Origin: JAJPJE01 sp963724985
GTDB lineage: Bacteria > Acidobacteriota > Terriglobia > Terriglobales > Acidobacteriaceae
Direction: 5' to 3'
Assembly (NCBI GenBank): GCA_963724985.1
Contig: CAVRWV010000033.1
Span: 558,001-622,000, forward strand
DNA: 64,000 nt
Shown one piece after another: positions 9,937 through 19,175 of the stretch. Position numbers and translations under genes: made by a program. The notes beneath the pieces are model-generated. The model did no database searches. It was not told the origin of the DNA and saw only the letters and a program-made list of their open reading frames with translations. Numbering within the stretch: position 1 is the stretch's first letter; each line of letters starts with the position of its first letter.

Positions 9937-10381
9937 CTCCCACCGCTCCCCTGAAAACGCTCAGATACTTCTCCGGCAGCGACCGCCTGCTAAAAGTCGC
10001 GTCGGTCACAATATGTGTCGTCTCGCCCTCTGCAAGAAGCGTCTGGTCCGAAGCCCGCAGGATCTCGTATCCAAAGTGAATCAGCGACGCGCGCACTCGC
10101 TTGATCCGCGTGCGCAGCAGGATCTCATCGTCATACTTGGCCGGCGCCTTGTAACGGCACGAGATTTCCACCACGGCGATGTAGCAGTCATCCTTCTGCT
10201 CCATGTCCTTGTAGGTGAACCCGAGTTGGCGCAGCAACTCCACGCGGCCCACTTCCATCCAGATCAGGTAGTTCGTGTGATACACCACGCCCATCTGATC
10301 GGTTTCAGCGTAGCGCACCCGTAGCGTAGCTTCCGATATCGTTGGTTTTCTCATTTTCGTTGGCTGAAGACAGTCGCTCAT
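9932..10381 (-). CDS. Acyl-CoA thioesterase (YbgC/4-HBT hotdog family)
   Basis: 149-residue hotdog-fold thioesterase with the family signature RVRYAETDQMGVVYHTNYLIWMEV cut here as YAETDQMGVVYHTNYLIW (residues about 24-41); its Asp is the catalytic residue of this subfamily. It hydrolyses acyl-CoA thioesters. The start ATG overlaps the stop of the upstream enoyl-CoA hydratase gene (ATGA at 10378-10381), so the two are translationally coupled and probably share a pathway. The exact acyl substrate is unknown. Confidence 0.88.
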   Translation of the reverse strand: MSDCLQPTKMRKPTISEATLRVRYAETDQMGVVYHTNYLIWMEVGRVELLRQLGFTYKDMEQKDDCYIAVVEISCRYKAPAKYDDEILLRTRIKRVRASLIHFGYEILRASDQTLLAEGETTHIVTDATFSRRSLPEKYLSVFRGAVGE

Positions 10382-11157
10382 CCCTGCCAGTTCGGTTTGC
10401 GTTTCTCAAGAAACGCGTTTAGACCTTCGCGGAAATCAGCCGTCGTTCGAATCTTCGCATTCTCATCAACCGCCGCGTGGATCTGCGTATTCAAATCACC
10501 GAACGCGTAGCCGCTCAGCAGACGCTTGGTCGACGCGAGCGATGTGGGACTATTCTGCTGCAACGCCTGGGCCAGCTCCCGTGCGCGATGCATCAATCGT
10601 TCGTGATCGAGCACTTCGTTGGCCAGTCCGATGCGATACGCCTCGTGTGCGTCGATGATCCGTCCCGTCAGCAGTAGATCGCGCGCCTGCTTCTCGCCGA
10701 TCTGCCGGATCAGAAACGTCGACACAATCGCCGGCACAAATCCGATGCGCACTTCTGTATACCCGAACCTCGCCTCGGTCGAGGCCAGCGTGAAATCGCA
10801 GAGCGTGGCGATGCCGCAGCCTCCGGCAACGGCCGGTCCGTTCACCGCCGCTATCGTCGGCTTCGGAAACTCATAAATCGTGCGGAACAGCCGCGCCATC
10901 GTCTCCGAATCCTTCGCGTTCTCTTCCTGAGAATGCGTCGTGATTGCACGCAAGTTGTCCAGGTCCATGCCAGAGCAAAACGCCTTGCCCGCGCCGGTGA
11001 TGATCAGCACATGCGCGCGCGACTTCTCCACCTGCGCCAACACCGCCAGCAGTTCATCGATCAATTCATAGGTGATTGCGTTGCGCTTGTCCGGGCGGTT
11101 GAGAGTGACAGTGGCACAACCGTGGTCGTAATTGAGCAGAAGAGTATTGAAGTGCAT
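10378..11157 (-). CDS. Enoyl-CoA hydratase/isomerase family protein
   Basis: 259-residue crotonase-fold protein. Oxyanion-hole segments are VLIITGAGKAFCSGMDLDNL (about 47-66) and AAVNGPAVAGGCGIATLCD (about 100-118), and EVRIGFVPAIVSTFL follows the second. The acid position near residue 138 is Val/Pro rather than the paired Glu of classical hydratases, so another crotonase reaction is possible. It lies downstream of HMG-CoA lyase and is coupled to the thioesterase gene, consistent with branched-chain acyl-CoA catabolism. Confidence 0.85.
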   Translation of the reverse strand: MHFNTLLLNYDHGCATVTLNRPDKRNAITYELIDELLAVLAQVEKSRAHVLIITGAGKAFCSGMDLDNLRAITTHSQEENAKDSETMARLFRTIYEFPKPTIAAVNGPAVAGGCGIATLCDFTLASTEARFGYTEVRIGFVPAIVSTFLIRQIGEKQARDLLLTGRIIDAHEAYRIGLANEVLDHERLMHRARELAQALQQNSPTSLASTKRLLSGYAFGDLNTQIHAAVDENAKIRTTADFREGLNAFLEKRKPNWQG

Positions 11158-11249
11158 GTCTACTCGCGCCAGTGTATGTGGAACGCGATTATAACCTTAC
11201 ATTCTCAGCGGGTGCCCGGTCCTTTCCTTCCTTTGGAAAGGGCCGGAAC

Positions 11250-12124
11250 TCATTCTCCGACTTCCGCTACGCTATATGTCTGCGCGATCTCCGCCGACAT
11301 CCGCACCACATCTTCAAGCGATTTCCTGATCGGCAGTCCTACGCCGCGCGTCTTCAGCGCCTCAATAACCTCTTCCGTCGGAATATTGCCGACCAAGTCG
11401 TCCTGCGCAAACGGACATCCGCCCAGCCCGCCGATCGCCGAGTCAAAGCGTCGGCAGCCCGCGTCGTAGGCCGCCAGTACCTTCGCCCGAGCTTCTTCAC
11501 GACGGCGTGCAGGTGCACGCCGATATCGAGATAGTTGTACTTGGCGACCGCTGAAAACACGTCGCGAATTTTATCTGGATCAGCTACTCCCACCGTGTCC
11601 GCCAGTGAAATTGCGTGGATGTCCATATTCTCCAGCAGGTCCACGGCCTGGACTACCTCATCCGCGTTCCACAAGTCGCCATAAGGATTGCCGAACGCCA
11701 TCGAGATGTAGACCACCACGCCCAGCCCCGCTTCGTCGGCCTTCTTCTCGATCTTCTCAAGCTCATCCAGTGCCTCTTCCGGCGACTGCTTCTGATTCTT
11801 CTCCAGGAACGTCGGCGAAATCGAATACGGAAATCCGAGCGTGCGTCACCGCTTCGGTCTTGATGGCGCGCTCCACGCCTTTTTCGTTCACCACGATGCC
11901 GATGATCTCCACATCATCCGGCGGATCGAGCAATTCCAGCACGTCTCCGTGTCGGCCATCTGCGGCACCGCCTTCGGCGACACGAACGACACGGCATCGA
12001 TGTGCTTGAATCCCGCTCCAATCAGCGCGCGCAGATATTCCGCCTTCAGATCAGTTGGGATCTGGCCCTTCAGCCCTTGCCACGCATCGCGTGGGCACTC
12101 GATCAATTTCACTTCATCGCCCAT
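11250..12124 (-). CDS. Hydroxymethylglutaryl-CoA lyase (three frameshifts)
   Basis: Reconstructed from four frame segments. The N-terminus runs MGDEVKLIECPRDAWQ to FVSPKAVPQMADTE, with a shift near 11943. VLELLDPPDDVEIIGIVVNE follows, with a shift near 11842. TLGFPYSISPTFLEK to SMAFGNPYGD and VHLHA follow, with a shift near 11500. The C-terminus runs EEARAKVLAAYDAGCRRFD to the active-site-loop Cys motif GGLGGCPFAQ and the stop at 11250-11252. The TIM-barrel enzyme splits HMG-CoA to acetoacetate and acetyl-CoA, the last step of leucine breakdown. The ECPRDA(W/M)QG start is the Bacteroidetes/Acidobacteria type. All expected segments are present in order, so sequencing error is more likely than decay. 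Confidence 0.82.
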
Positions 12125-12449
12125 TGGCTGCCCTGTGTTGTCGATCTTTTCCGGAATCAAGACGAAAGAAAACCAAGCTCAGTACCACCCACCACAGCAG
12201 TACCCAGCAAGCAATGCTCCCCCACAACTGCGCGCGCGAGTGCAGATCCGCGGCTCCGAAGGGGAAGCTGTAGAAGCGCAGCCCCATGTGCTGTCCCACC
12301 TTCGCTCCCAGCATTGCATAGGTGATGCCGCCCACCGGCACCGAAACCAGTGCGGATCCCGCGAAGCGCAATGCCGGCACCGAGTTGCGCACGCCGGATG
12401 TAATCAGAAGAAAGCCAAAAGAAAAGAGCAGTCCCGACAGGACCGCCAT
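12114..12449 (-). CDS. Small multi-span membrane protein, unknown
   Basis: About 111 residues if started at the ATG at 12449; an upstream ATG at 12509 would overlap the carboxylase end. Three hydrophobic spans are visible: MAVLSGLLFSFGFLLITSG, SALVSVPVGGITYAMLG and WGSIACWVLLWWVVLSLVFF. It sits between the carboxylase and HMG-CoA lyase genes and overlaps the lyase start by 11 bases. I recognise no family. The neighbourhood carries many frame errors, so its ends are uncertain. Confidence 0.5.
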   Translation of the reverse strand: MAVLSGLLFSFGFLLITSGVRNSVPALRFAGSALVSVPVGGITYAMLGAKVGQHMGLRFYSFPFGAADLHSRAQLWGSIACWVLLWWVVLSLVFFRLDSGKDRQHRAANGR

Positions 12450-12486
12450 GATGCCAGGTGTGCTGATCACCGAAGTTGAGCCCCCA

Positions 12487-14185
12487 TTACGTTTGCAGAA
12501 CTCCCACACTGAACTTCTCCACCACCGGATTCAGCGACGCCGCCGCCAGCGCCGCGATCAGCGCATCGCGCGTGTCCAGCGGATCGATGATCGCATCGAT
12601 CCACAACCGCGCCGCTCCATACCGCGGCTTCATCTGCCGGTGTAGTCTCGCTCACCGACTCATACAGCTCTTTGCGCTCTTCGTCGCTCAGCTTTTTGCC
12701 TCCGCGCTCCAGCTGCTTCACCTTGATCTCCACCAGCGTGCCGGCCGCCGACTCGCCGCTCATCACCGCGTAGCGCGCCGTCGGCCACGCAAACACAAAT
12801 CGCGGATCGTAAGCCTTGCCGCACATCGCATAGTGTCCCGCGCCAAACGATCCGCCGAGGATCACCGTGATCTTCGGCACCACCGAGTTCGACACCGCGT
12901 TCACCATCTTCGCGCCCGCTCTAATAATGCCGCTCCACTCCGCATCGCGTCCCACCATGAAGCCGTTCACGTCGTGCAGAAAAATCAGCGGAACCAGGTC
13001 CTGATTGCAGTCCATGATGAAGCGCGCCGCCTTCTCCGCGCTCTCGGTATAGATCACGCCTCCAAACTCCAGATGCTTGTGACCCTGCTCATCGATCTGG
13101 TGCTGATGCGTGGGCTGATTGGCCACAATCCCCACCGCATATCCGCCTATGCGCGCGAAGCCGCACACCAGCGTCTTGCCATACTCCGAGCGATACTCGT
13201 CCCAGCGGCTGCCGTCCACGATGCGCGCAATGATTTCCTTCATGTCATACGGCTTTGCCGGATCGGATTCGTATATGCCGTACAACTCCTCCGCCGCATA
13301 CAGCGGTTCCTCTGTTTCGCCGCGGTCGAATGGCGCGCGCTGCCGCGCTCCCATCTTGTCCACCAGCGAGCGTATGCGCGTGATGCACGCTTCGTCGCTT
13401 GGCTCGTGATAATCCACCGTCCCGCTGATCTCCGAATGCATCTCCGCTCCGCCCAGCTCTTCGGCGGAAACCTTCTGCCCAATCGCCGCCTGCACCAGCG
13501 CCGGACCCGCAAGAAACAGCCCGCTACCGTCGGTCATCAGCACGTGATCGCACATCACCGGCAGATATCCGCCGCCCGCCACGCACATTCCCATGATCGC
13601 CGTGATCTGCGGAATCCCCTTCGCCGACATCACCGCGTTGTTGCGAAACACGCGCCCGAAATCGTCCGTGTCCGGAAACACATCTTCCTGCAGCGGCAGA
13701 AACACGCCCGCCGAATCCACCAGGTAAATCGTAGGAATATGGTTATCCAGGGCGATGTTCTGCGCCCGGATTACCTTCTTCGCCGTCATCGGAAAGAACG
13801 CGCCCGCCTTCACCGTGGCATCGTTGGCGATGATCATGAACGTCCGCTCGTGAATCTTCGCCAGCCCGGTCATCACGCCCGCCGACGGTGCCCCGCCCCA
13901 TTCTTCATACATTCCGTGCGCGGCGTAAATCCCGAGTTCGAACAGCTCCGTGCCCGGATCGAGCAGCAGCGCAATCCGTTCCCGCGCCGTCAACCTCTTC
14001 TTGGCATGTTGCGCCTCGATGGCCTTCGATCCGCCGCCCTGCGTAAGTTCGTCTTCTTCATTGCGGATTCGCGTCACCAGCTCAGCCATGGCGCGCATGT
14101 TCTTCTCAAAGCGCGCCGAGGTAGGATCAACACGGGTCTCAATTACATTGGGATGAATGCTAGAGGACGTCGACGTCGGCTTCAT
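12487..14185 (-). CDS. mccB: Acyl-CoA carboxylase beta subunit, methylcrotonoyl-CoA type (frameshifted)
   Basis: Carboxyltransferase of about 565 residues from the ATG at 14185 (a longer frame to 14278 lacks family sequence). Crotonase-like halves are visible: VDSAGVFLPLQEDVFPD, MGMCVAGGGYLPVMCD, GPALVQAAIGQKVSAEELGG and GGSFGAGHYAMCGKAYDPRF. The spacing and the FPD-x2-DFGR segment fit methylcrotonoyl-CoA carboxylase better than propionyl-CoA carboxylase. A frameshift near 12635 moves the tail to MKPRYGAARLWIDAIIDP with a stop at 12487-12489. The biotin-carrying alpha subunit is not in the window. Role: leucine degradation, upstream of methylglutaconyl-CoA hydratase and HMG-CoA lyase. Confidence 0.87.
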
Positions 14186-14240
14186 GGGTCCGCCCGGACA
14201 ACGAGATATAAACCGATAACGATAGCCCAGTAGCCTGACC

Positions 14241-14860
14241 TCAGGCAATGACCCCAGGTCTCTCCGCCTTGTGACCACAAAGCAGCCGCAAAGCTTCCGC
14301 CACCGGATCAGCGGCTACTTTCGTTACCAATCGGATCTCGAATGCCTGTGTCGCCGTCAGCTTTTCGGCAGCCACAAACATCTTCAGCGCCCGAGATTTG
14401 CCGATCAGCCGCGGCAACCGCTGTGTTCCACCCCACCCCGTGATCAGCCCCAATGCGGCTCCACGATGTCCAAATGTCGCGTGGGGATGCGCGATTCGCA
14501 TGTGGCACGCCAGCGCAAGGTCCAGCCCGCCTCCCATGCAATACCCTCGAATCGCTGCGCAGACCGGTGCGGGAAACGCTTCAACAGCGTTCATCAGCTC
14601 TTGGCCCATCTTCGAGAATTCGTATGAAGCGGGACCGGTCGAGCGCGGCGATTTCATTGAGATCGGCTCCCGCCGAGAAGAAACGCTCGTTGCCGGTGAT
14701 CACCAGCGGCCGAGGAGTTTGCGCAAGGTCGTGAATAATTTCGCGTCAGTGCAGGAACGAACTCACGCGTCAGACGATTGGTGCCATCGTCCGAAATAAG
14801 CCGGAGCAGAGTCACTCCGCCGTTGCGTTCAACTTCAAAATGTGTGGTCTTAGTACTCAC
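14241..14860 (-). CDS. Enoyl-CoA hydratase, probable methylglutaconyl-CoA hydratase (two frameshifts)
   Basis: Crotonase-fold protein in three frame segments: a GTG start at 14860 (VSTKTTHFEVERNGG), a shift near 14740 into EIIHDLAQTPRPLVITGNE and FFSAGADLNEIAALD, then a shift near 14650 into SKMGQELMNAVEAFPAPVCA. Oxyanion-hole segments are FFSAGADLNEI and IRGYCMGGGLDLALACH. GHRGAALGLITGWGGTQRLP is the loop that carries the catalytic Glu in typical hydratases; here that position reads Ala-Ala. It lies 55 bases upstream of the carboxylase gene, so methylglutaconyl-CoA hydratase is the likely role. Confidence 0.8.
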
Positions 14861-14915
14861 GGATTCTTGCAGAGATTTAGAATTTGCCGCGTCTATCAGC
14901 GTGAATCTGCGGCCG

Positions 14916-15651
14916 CTATTCCAGCCACCCATCCAATTCGCGCCCGTCTTCGCTCAGCCGAAACGCCGGAATCCTCACGCCGTCTCCGATAATCCGGTGC
15001 GACACCGGATCGCGTGTCAACCGCGTGATCCACTGCTTGCCCTACCTCGAACTCCTTGCGAGTGAACCAGCGCTGCGGAAGCACCTCCACCAACCCCGCA
15101 TGCGGATACAAAATGAAGATGGCGCACGCCGCATCCCCCTCGCCCGTCGCTCCCCGCCGGGCAATCATGGCAAGTTCCTTCACCCCGCGAAGTGCCTCAG
15201 GTACGCTCAATTCCTGCATTCCCTCGTTCAGCTCCGCGGAAAACTCAAAATCGGCGGAAGGCTCAACCTTGGCGAAGATGCGTTCGGTCGATTGTTTGAA
15301 CCAGCCCACAATTTCTTCAAGAACGAACGGCTTCAGCCCATCCAGATCGAACGCCACGACGCGCACCATGTTGCGCCCTTCGGGGCACCATATTCCCAAT
15401 CTTCCCTCGCCAATCTCAAACGGTGTGCAGTAGATGTTCAGCGCCAGCAGCGGATCGTTCCGCTTGCCCGCCTCGTGCAGCGTGACCAGGTGCGCCAGTT
15501 GCCCCTCTTCGCCGTGATGCACCCACTCATATTCTTTGCCAGTCGCGCTCTTCAACGCTGGGAAATTCTTCCAGTACCATGGCGCCGGACCGGTTGTCTT
15601 GCCGATGATCTGCTGCAGACGAGATTTTTCGGAATCAGTAAGGATGGTCAT
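14916..15651 (-). CDS. Conserved hypothetical protein (frameshifted near the end)
   Basis: About 245 residues from the ATG at 15651; a GTG at 15687 is an alternative. The frame shifts near 15025, after which KQWITRLTRDPVSHRI and GDGVRIPAFRLSEDGREL lead to a TAG at 14916-14918. No signal peptide or membrane span. Recognisable stretches are APWYWKNFPALKSATGKEY and MVRVVAFDLDGLKPFVLEE. I do not recognise the family. It lies in the same direction within the branched-chain/propionate block, between the B12 subunit and the hydratase gene, so a link to that pathway is possible but unproven. Confidence 0.6.
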
Positions 15652-15727
15652 CGATGAATGCGAGCTCACAAGAATAGAGATTGGCACGACGATCTCGCCG
15701 TGCCTGGCATTCGCAACAACATAGATT

Positions 15728-16153
15728 TTACTTACTGCGTGCCGTCACGCCGCGCGGCTTCACGTGCTCGCGAATGAACTGCACGATCTGTTCCATCGGC
15801 GTTCCCGGCTGAAAGACGCCACCCACGCCAATCTTCTTCAGCGCCGCTATATCCTGGTCGGGGATAATCCCGCCCACCAGAACCAGTACGTCGTCCATTT
15901 TGTTCTGCTTCAGCAGATCCATGATGCGCGGCACGATCGCGTTGTGCGCGCCTGACAGAATCGACAGCCCGATCACATCCACATCTTCCTGCAGCGACGC
16001 GTTCACTACCATCTCTGGTGTCTGCCGCAGTCCGGTGTAGATCACCTCCATGCCGGCATCGCGCAGCGCGCGCGCAATCACCTTGGCGCCGCGGTCGTGT
16101 CCGTCGAGCCCCGGCTTTGCTACCAGCACTCGAATTTTGCTCTGCTCAGTCAT
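15728..16153 (-). CDS. B12-binding subunit of methylmalonyl-CoA mutase-type enzyme
   Basis: 141-residue stand-alone cobalamin-binding domain. The cobalt-ligating signature DGHDRG lies at residues 18-23 with the downstream SILSG near 64 and GG near 93, the classic D-x-H-x2-G...S-x-L...GG pattern. It carries adenosylcobalamin for a carbon-skeleton mutase. The 600-residue catalytic chain at 22901-24703 lacks such a domain, so the two are probably subunits of one methylmalonyl-CoA mutase encoded about 7 kb apart. Its start overlaps the upstream gene's stop (ATGA at 16150-16153). Confidence 0.9.
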   Translation of the reverse strand: MTEQSKIRVLVAKPGLDGHDRGAKVIARALRDAGMEVIYTGLRQTPEMVVNASLQEDVDVIGLSILSGAHNAIVPRIMDLLKQNKMDDVLVLVGGIIPDQDIAALKKIGVGGVFQPGTPMEQIVQFIREHVKPRGVTARSK

Positions 16154-16479
16154 CGCTTCCCCGGTTGGGACTTCCGTTGGCGCTGCTGATGCGCAACATG
16201 CTGGCGCAGGGTCTCAAGGCCGTCCTTATGGATCGGGTTCCGTAAGTCGAGACTCTTGAGTTGTTCATTACTTACACTGTCGTCGGCAAACGATATGTCC
16301 TCAGCAGTAGCCACTGTGTTAGTTAGCTTTTTCGACTGTATACGCACGCGCTTGTTCTGGCGACGTTTTGCTTGGGGAATCCACTCACGAGCAGACTTAT
16401 CGTTGTTCTGATGAGCGCGCCGCTGTTTGTCGTAATCTCTAGCCTTTTTGAGTTGCGGCGTCTTACGTGCGTTTGCCAT
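16150..16479 (-). CDS. Small Lys/Arg/Gln-rich protein coupled to the B12 subunit
   Basis: 109 residues, very basic at both ends (MANARKTPQLKKARDYDKQR at the start; HQQRQRKSQPGKR at the end) with a short acidic middle (ATAEDISFADDSVS). Predicted soluble and largely disordered. Its stop overlaps the start of the mutase subunit gene in an ATGA, so the two are translationally coupled. I recognise no family. The coupling is the best evidence that it is real. Confidence 0.55.
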   Translation of the reverse strand: MANARKTPQLKKARDYDKQRRAHQNNDKSAREWIPQAKRRQNKRVRIQSKKLTNTVATAEDISFADDSVSNEQLKSLDLRNPIHKDGLETLRQHVAHQQRQRKSQPGKR

Positions 16480-16555
16480 ATGAAATGCGGAAATACCACT
16501 ATCTGGGTTTTTCCGCCATCAGAACCGACTATTTAACCACAAAGACGGAGGCGGG

Positions 16556-17272
16556 TCACGAAGCCCCAGCTTTCTTCGCTTTGACGGTCGCTCGCGCACT
16601 AACTCTCTTCTCCACCTGCTTCGCCGGAATCGCCGCCGGTGTGTCCATGCTTCGCCACAGATACCAGCACGCAAACGTGCGGTACGGACGCCATTTTTCC
16701 GCCAGCTTCAGAATCTGTTTCGCCTTAGGCACCTTGCGTTTTCCATACAGCTTGCGAATCGCATTGTTGATCCCCAAATCGAGCGTGGGCATCACGTCCT
16801 GACGTCCCAGCGCGAACATCAGGAACATCTGTGCCGACCACGTGCCAATGCCCTTTACGCGCGTCAGGTGCTCGATCACGTCTTCGTCGGACATATCGGG
16901 AAGCCGCTCGAAGTCCACTTCGCGTGAAATTGTCTTCGCAGCCAGATCGCGTAGATAGCTCAGCTTCTGTCGCGACAGCCCGCACGCCCTCATTTGTTCT
17001 TCTGTAAGCGCCAGCACCGATTCCGGCGTGATTTTGAATCCGCCGTAGAGCGATCGCTCGCCGCCTTCGCCACCGACCGCCTTCTCGCAAGCGGCCTGCA
17101 GACGCTGGAAGATTGTCCTCGCCGCCGCTCCCGCCAATTGCTGAAAGACAATCGCCCGCGCCATCGCCTCGTACGTCGCCGGACGCCGATCAATGCGCAG
17201 CGGACCCACCTGCTCGATGATCGCCGCCAGCACCGGATCGCATTTCTTCAGATGTCGAACTACGTGTCTCAT
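16556..17272 (-). CDS. alkA: DNA-3-methyladenine glycosylase II (HhH-GPD)
   Basis: 238 residues from the ATG at 17272 (MRHVVRHLKKCDPVLAAII is the usual start; an ATG-type frame to 17362 adds unrelated sequence). The helix-hairpin-helix is HLTRVKGIGTWSAQMFLMF and the catalytic Asp lies in MPTLDLGINNAIRK, the GPD position. It excises alkylated purines in base-excision repair. Its start codon lies only 16 bases from the divergent transporter start. A Lys/Ala-rich tail follows the catalytic domain. Confidence 0.9.
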   Translation of the reverse strand: MRHVVRHLKKCDPVLAAIIEQVGPLRIDRRPATYEAMARAIVFQQLAGAAARTIFQRLQAACEKAVGGEGGERSLYGGFKITPESVLALTEEQMRACGLSRQKLSYLRDLAAKTISREVDFERLPDMSDEDVIEHLTRVKGIGTWSAQMFLMFALGRQDVMPTLDLGINNAIRKLYGKRKVPKAKQILKLAEKWRPYRTFACWYLWRSMDTPAAIPAKQVEKRVSARATVKAKKAGAS

Positions 17273-17288
17273 CGTGATAAGTTTATCT

Positions 17289-18245
17289 ATGGCAACGCCC
17301 CGCAGCCTAGCGCCAAAGTCCGAGCCCGATACTCTCACCTTCCTGCTCGCCTTCGCTGCCATCTACATCATCTGGGGCTCCACCTTCCTCGCGATTCGAT
17401 TCGCTGTCCAGACCCTGCCCCCGCTGCTCATGATGGGCACTCGCCACCTTGTTGCTGGCTCGATCCTTCTGGCCTGGATGCTCTTTCGAAGTGACGTCCG
17501 TCCCGAGCCTCGGTTATGGCTCTCCGCAAGTTTTGCCGCCGCCTTTTGCTTTCTCGGATGTCACGGTCTGCTCGCCTGGGCGGAACTGCGCGTGCCTTCG
17601 GGCCTCGCCGCCTTACTGGCCGCGACTCTCCCCATATGGATGGTCCTGCTTGCGCGCGCTCGCGGACAGGAACACGAGCTCACTCCCAAAGTGTTGGCAG
17701 GGATTTTCCTGGGATTGGCTGGTGTCGCGATTCTCGTTCCCTTCGGCATCCACGGCAACCAGCGCGCCGTCTTCTTCAGCGCGATGGCCATCGTTGTAGG
17801 CGAAGTCCTGTGGGCTACCGGTGCAATCTACTCGCGGGGCGTGAAGACCAAAACTTCTGTCATGACCTTTGCCGCCATGCAGATGTTTGTCGGCGGAATC
17901 CAACTCTGCCTCGTCGGGCTCGTCTTCGGCGAAGGTTCGCGTGTCCACGTTTCCGACTTCACACCGCTCTCCGTGTTCTCTCTGCTATTCCTCATCCTCT
18001 TCGGATCGCTTGTCACCTTCACCGCCTACACTTGGCTGCTCAAGGTAAGTTCGCCGGCGATAGTTTCCACCCACTCCTACGTCAATCCTCTCGTCGCCGT
18101 TTTCCTCGGATGGATGCTCGCGAATGAGAAAGTCACTGCGCGCACCATGATCGGGACCGTCATCATCCTTGCCAGCGTGGCACTCACCAGCATGCGCAAG
18201 AAGCCGGAACCGAAAGCAGATGAGATTGCTGCCGAAGCTGTGTAA
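17289..18245 (+). CDS. EamA/DMT family transporter
   Basis: 318 residues from the ATG at 17289. Ten membrane spans in two EamA repeats: the first opens FLLAFAAIYIIWGSTFLAIR with the typical WGS-x-F-x-x-I-R motif, the second starts near AVFFSAMAIVVGEVLWATGA. Conserved VSTHSYVNPLVAVFLGW lies near the end. The family exports small metabolites such as amino acids. Substrate unknown. The tail KKPEPKADEIAAEAV is cytoplasmic. Confidence 0.9.
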   Translation: MATPRSLAPKSEPDTLTFLLAFAAIYIIWGSTFLAIRFAVQTLPPLLMMGTRHLVAGSILLAWMLFRSDVRPEPRLWLSASFAAAFCFLGCHGLLAWAELRVPSGLAALLAATLPIWMVLLARARGQEHELTPKVLAGIFLGLAGVAILVPFGIHGNQRAVFFSAMAIVVGEVLWATGAIYSRGVKTKTSVMTFAAMQMFVGGIQLCLVGLVFGEGSRVHVSDFTPLSVFSLLFLILFGSLVTFTAYTWLLKVSSPAIVSTHSYVNPLVAVFLGWMLANEKVTARTMIGTVIILASVALTSMRKKPEPKADEIAAEAV

Positions 18246-18251
18246 CCGCAA

Positions 18252-18698
18252 CTACGAAGGAATTTTCTTTGGCCGAAGCCGCAGTCGTTTTCGTGCAAAC
18301 CAGATGCTGACTGCCATCGCTGCCCAAACGATCACCGCAGTTGGGAACAGCAGCCATAATCTCCAACTTGGCACTTCTCGCCAGAAGATCAACGCAAACG
18401 CCATCAATCCAATACAGCCCATGGCCGTTCCGGCGGCTTCGGCCGCTGCCACCTGACGTCCACGCTTCTCGCCCGACAGCCCCTTCCTGCTCTTTCGCTC
18501 TTTCTCGCGCTTTTCCGACAGCGTTGCCGTAGCGGGGAAGATCGCAGGAAATGCGAGGAACAACCCTCCGATCACTGGCCCGAATTCTTTTGCGATCAGC
18601 CCGGCGACCACTGTAATCGTGCCGCCAAGGAAGAAGCGCACAGCATAGTCGTTCCACTTCGTTGTTCGCAGAATCGACCAGTCTGTCTTGATCAGCAT
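18252..18698 (-). CDS. DUF3147-like membrane protein
   Basis: 148 residues with four predicted spans: FFLGGTITVVAGLIAKEFG, GGLFLAFPAIFPATATL, GCIGLMAFALIFW and LLFPTAVIVWAAMAVSIWFA. A charged cytoplasmic loop (KREKERKSRKG) lies in the middle. It starts four bases after the stop of a related small membrane protein at 18703-19045, so they likely form a heteromeric pair, as paired small transporter subunits do. Family assignment rests on overall pattern. Function unknown. Confidence 0.65.
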   Translation of the reverse strand: MLIKTDWSILRTTKWNDYAVRFFLGGTITVVAGLIAKEFGPVIGGLFLAFPAIFPATATLSEKREKERKSRKGLSGEKRGRQVAAAEAAGTAMGCIGLMAFALIFWREVPSWRLWLLFPTAVIVWAAMAVSIWFARKRLRLRPKKIPS

Positions 18699-18702
18699 GA
18701 GG

Positions 18703-19045
18703 TTACCGAAGGAAGATCGCCCACAATGTGAAAGCTACCGCGAACCATACGGGCATGCTCACTATTGTGGCGGCAAATGCCGAGATCTGGCGATGCATGA
18801 GCAACCGGCTTACCACCACTGCGTACAAGAGAAGCCCAAACGCTTCGGCCAGCATGGAGCGAGCCTCGAGTGCGGCATAGCCCCTGCCATCTTTCGCAAC
18901 GGTGAGCGCCAGCGTCGCCAGCGCCACGGACGGTGCGGCTCCGAACAGTCCACCAAAGCTCTTCGGTTTGAAGAGATCGCCTGATTACGGCGAATGCCGA
19001 AACCAGCAGGCCGCCGATCAGGAACCGCAGTAAGAGCTCTATCAC
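18703..19045 (-). CDS. DUF3147-like membrane protein, partner of the next gene (frameshifted)
   Basis: About 114 residues beginning at GTG 19045 (MIELLLRFLIGGLLVSAFAV). The frame breaks near 18982, where GTAATC is followed by one extra A before GGCGAT. Removing it gives GDLFKPKSFGGLFGAAPSVA and an intact tail (ISAFAATIVSMPVWFAVAFT, stop at 18703-18705). About four spans. It is probably a subunit pair with the 18252-18698 product. Confidence 0.65.
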
Positions 19046-19175
19046 CCTCGTTAATCCCTATCTGCCCCTTTGTCGAGCCCCGGGTCTTTCCATTGGGATG
19101 CCATTCAATCTCCAGCAGCACTCCTACGATGAACTTCCGCATCCCCGTAGTTGCCAATCTCACAACGCCATTAAG

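Noticed and set aside
12476..14233. Long plus-strand open frame (585 codons) opposite mccB
   Set aside because: Antisense shadow of a well-conserved gene; its translation is rich in Arg/His/Leu with no family motif.
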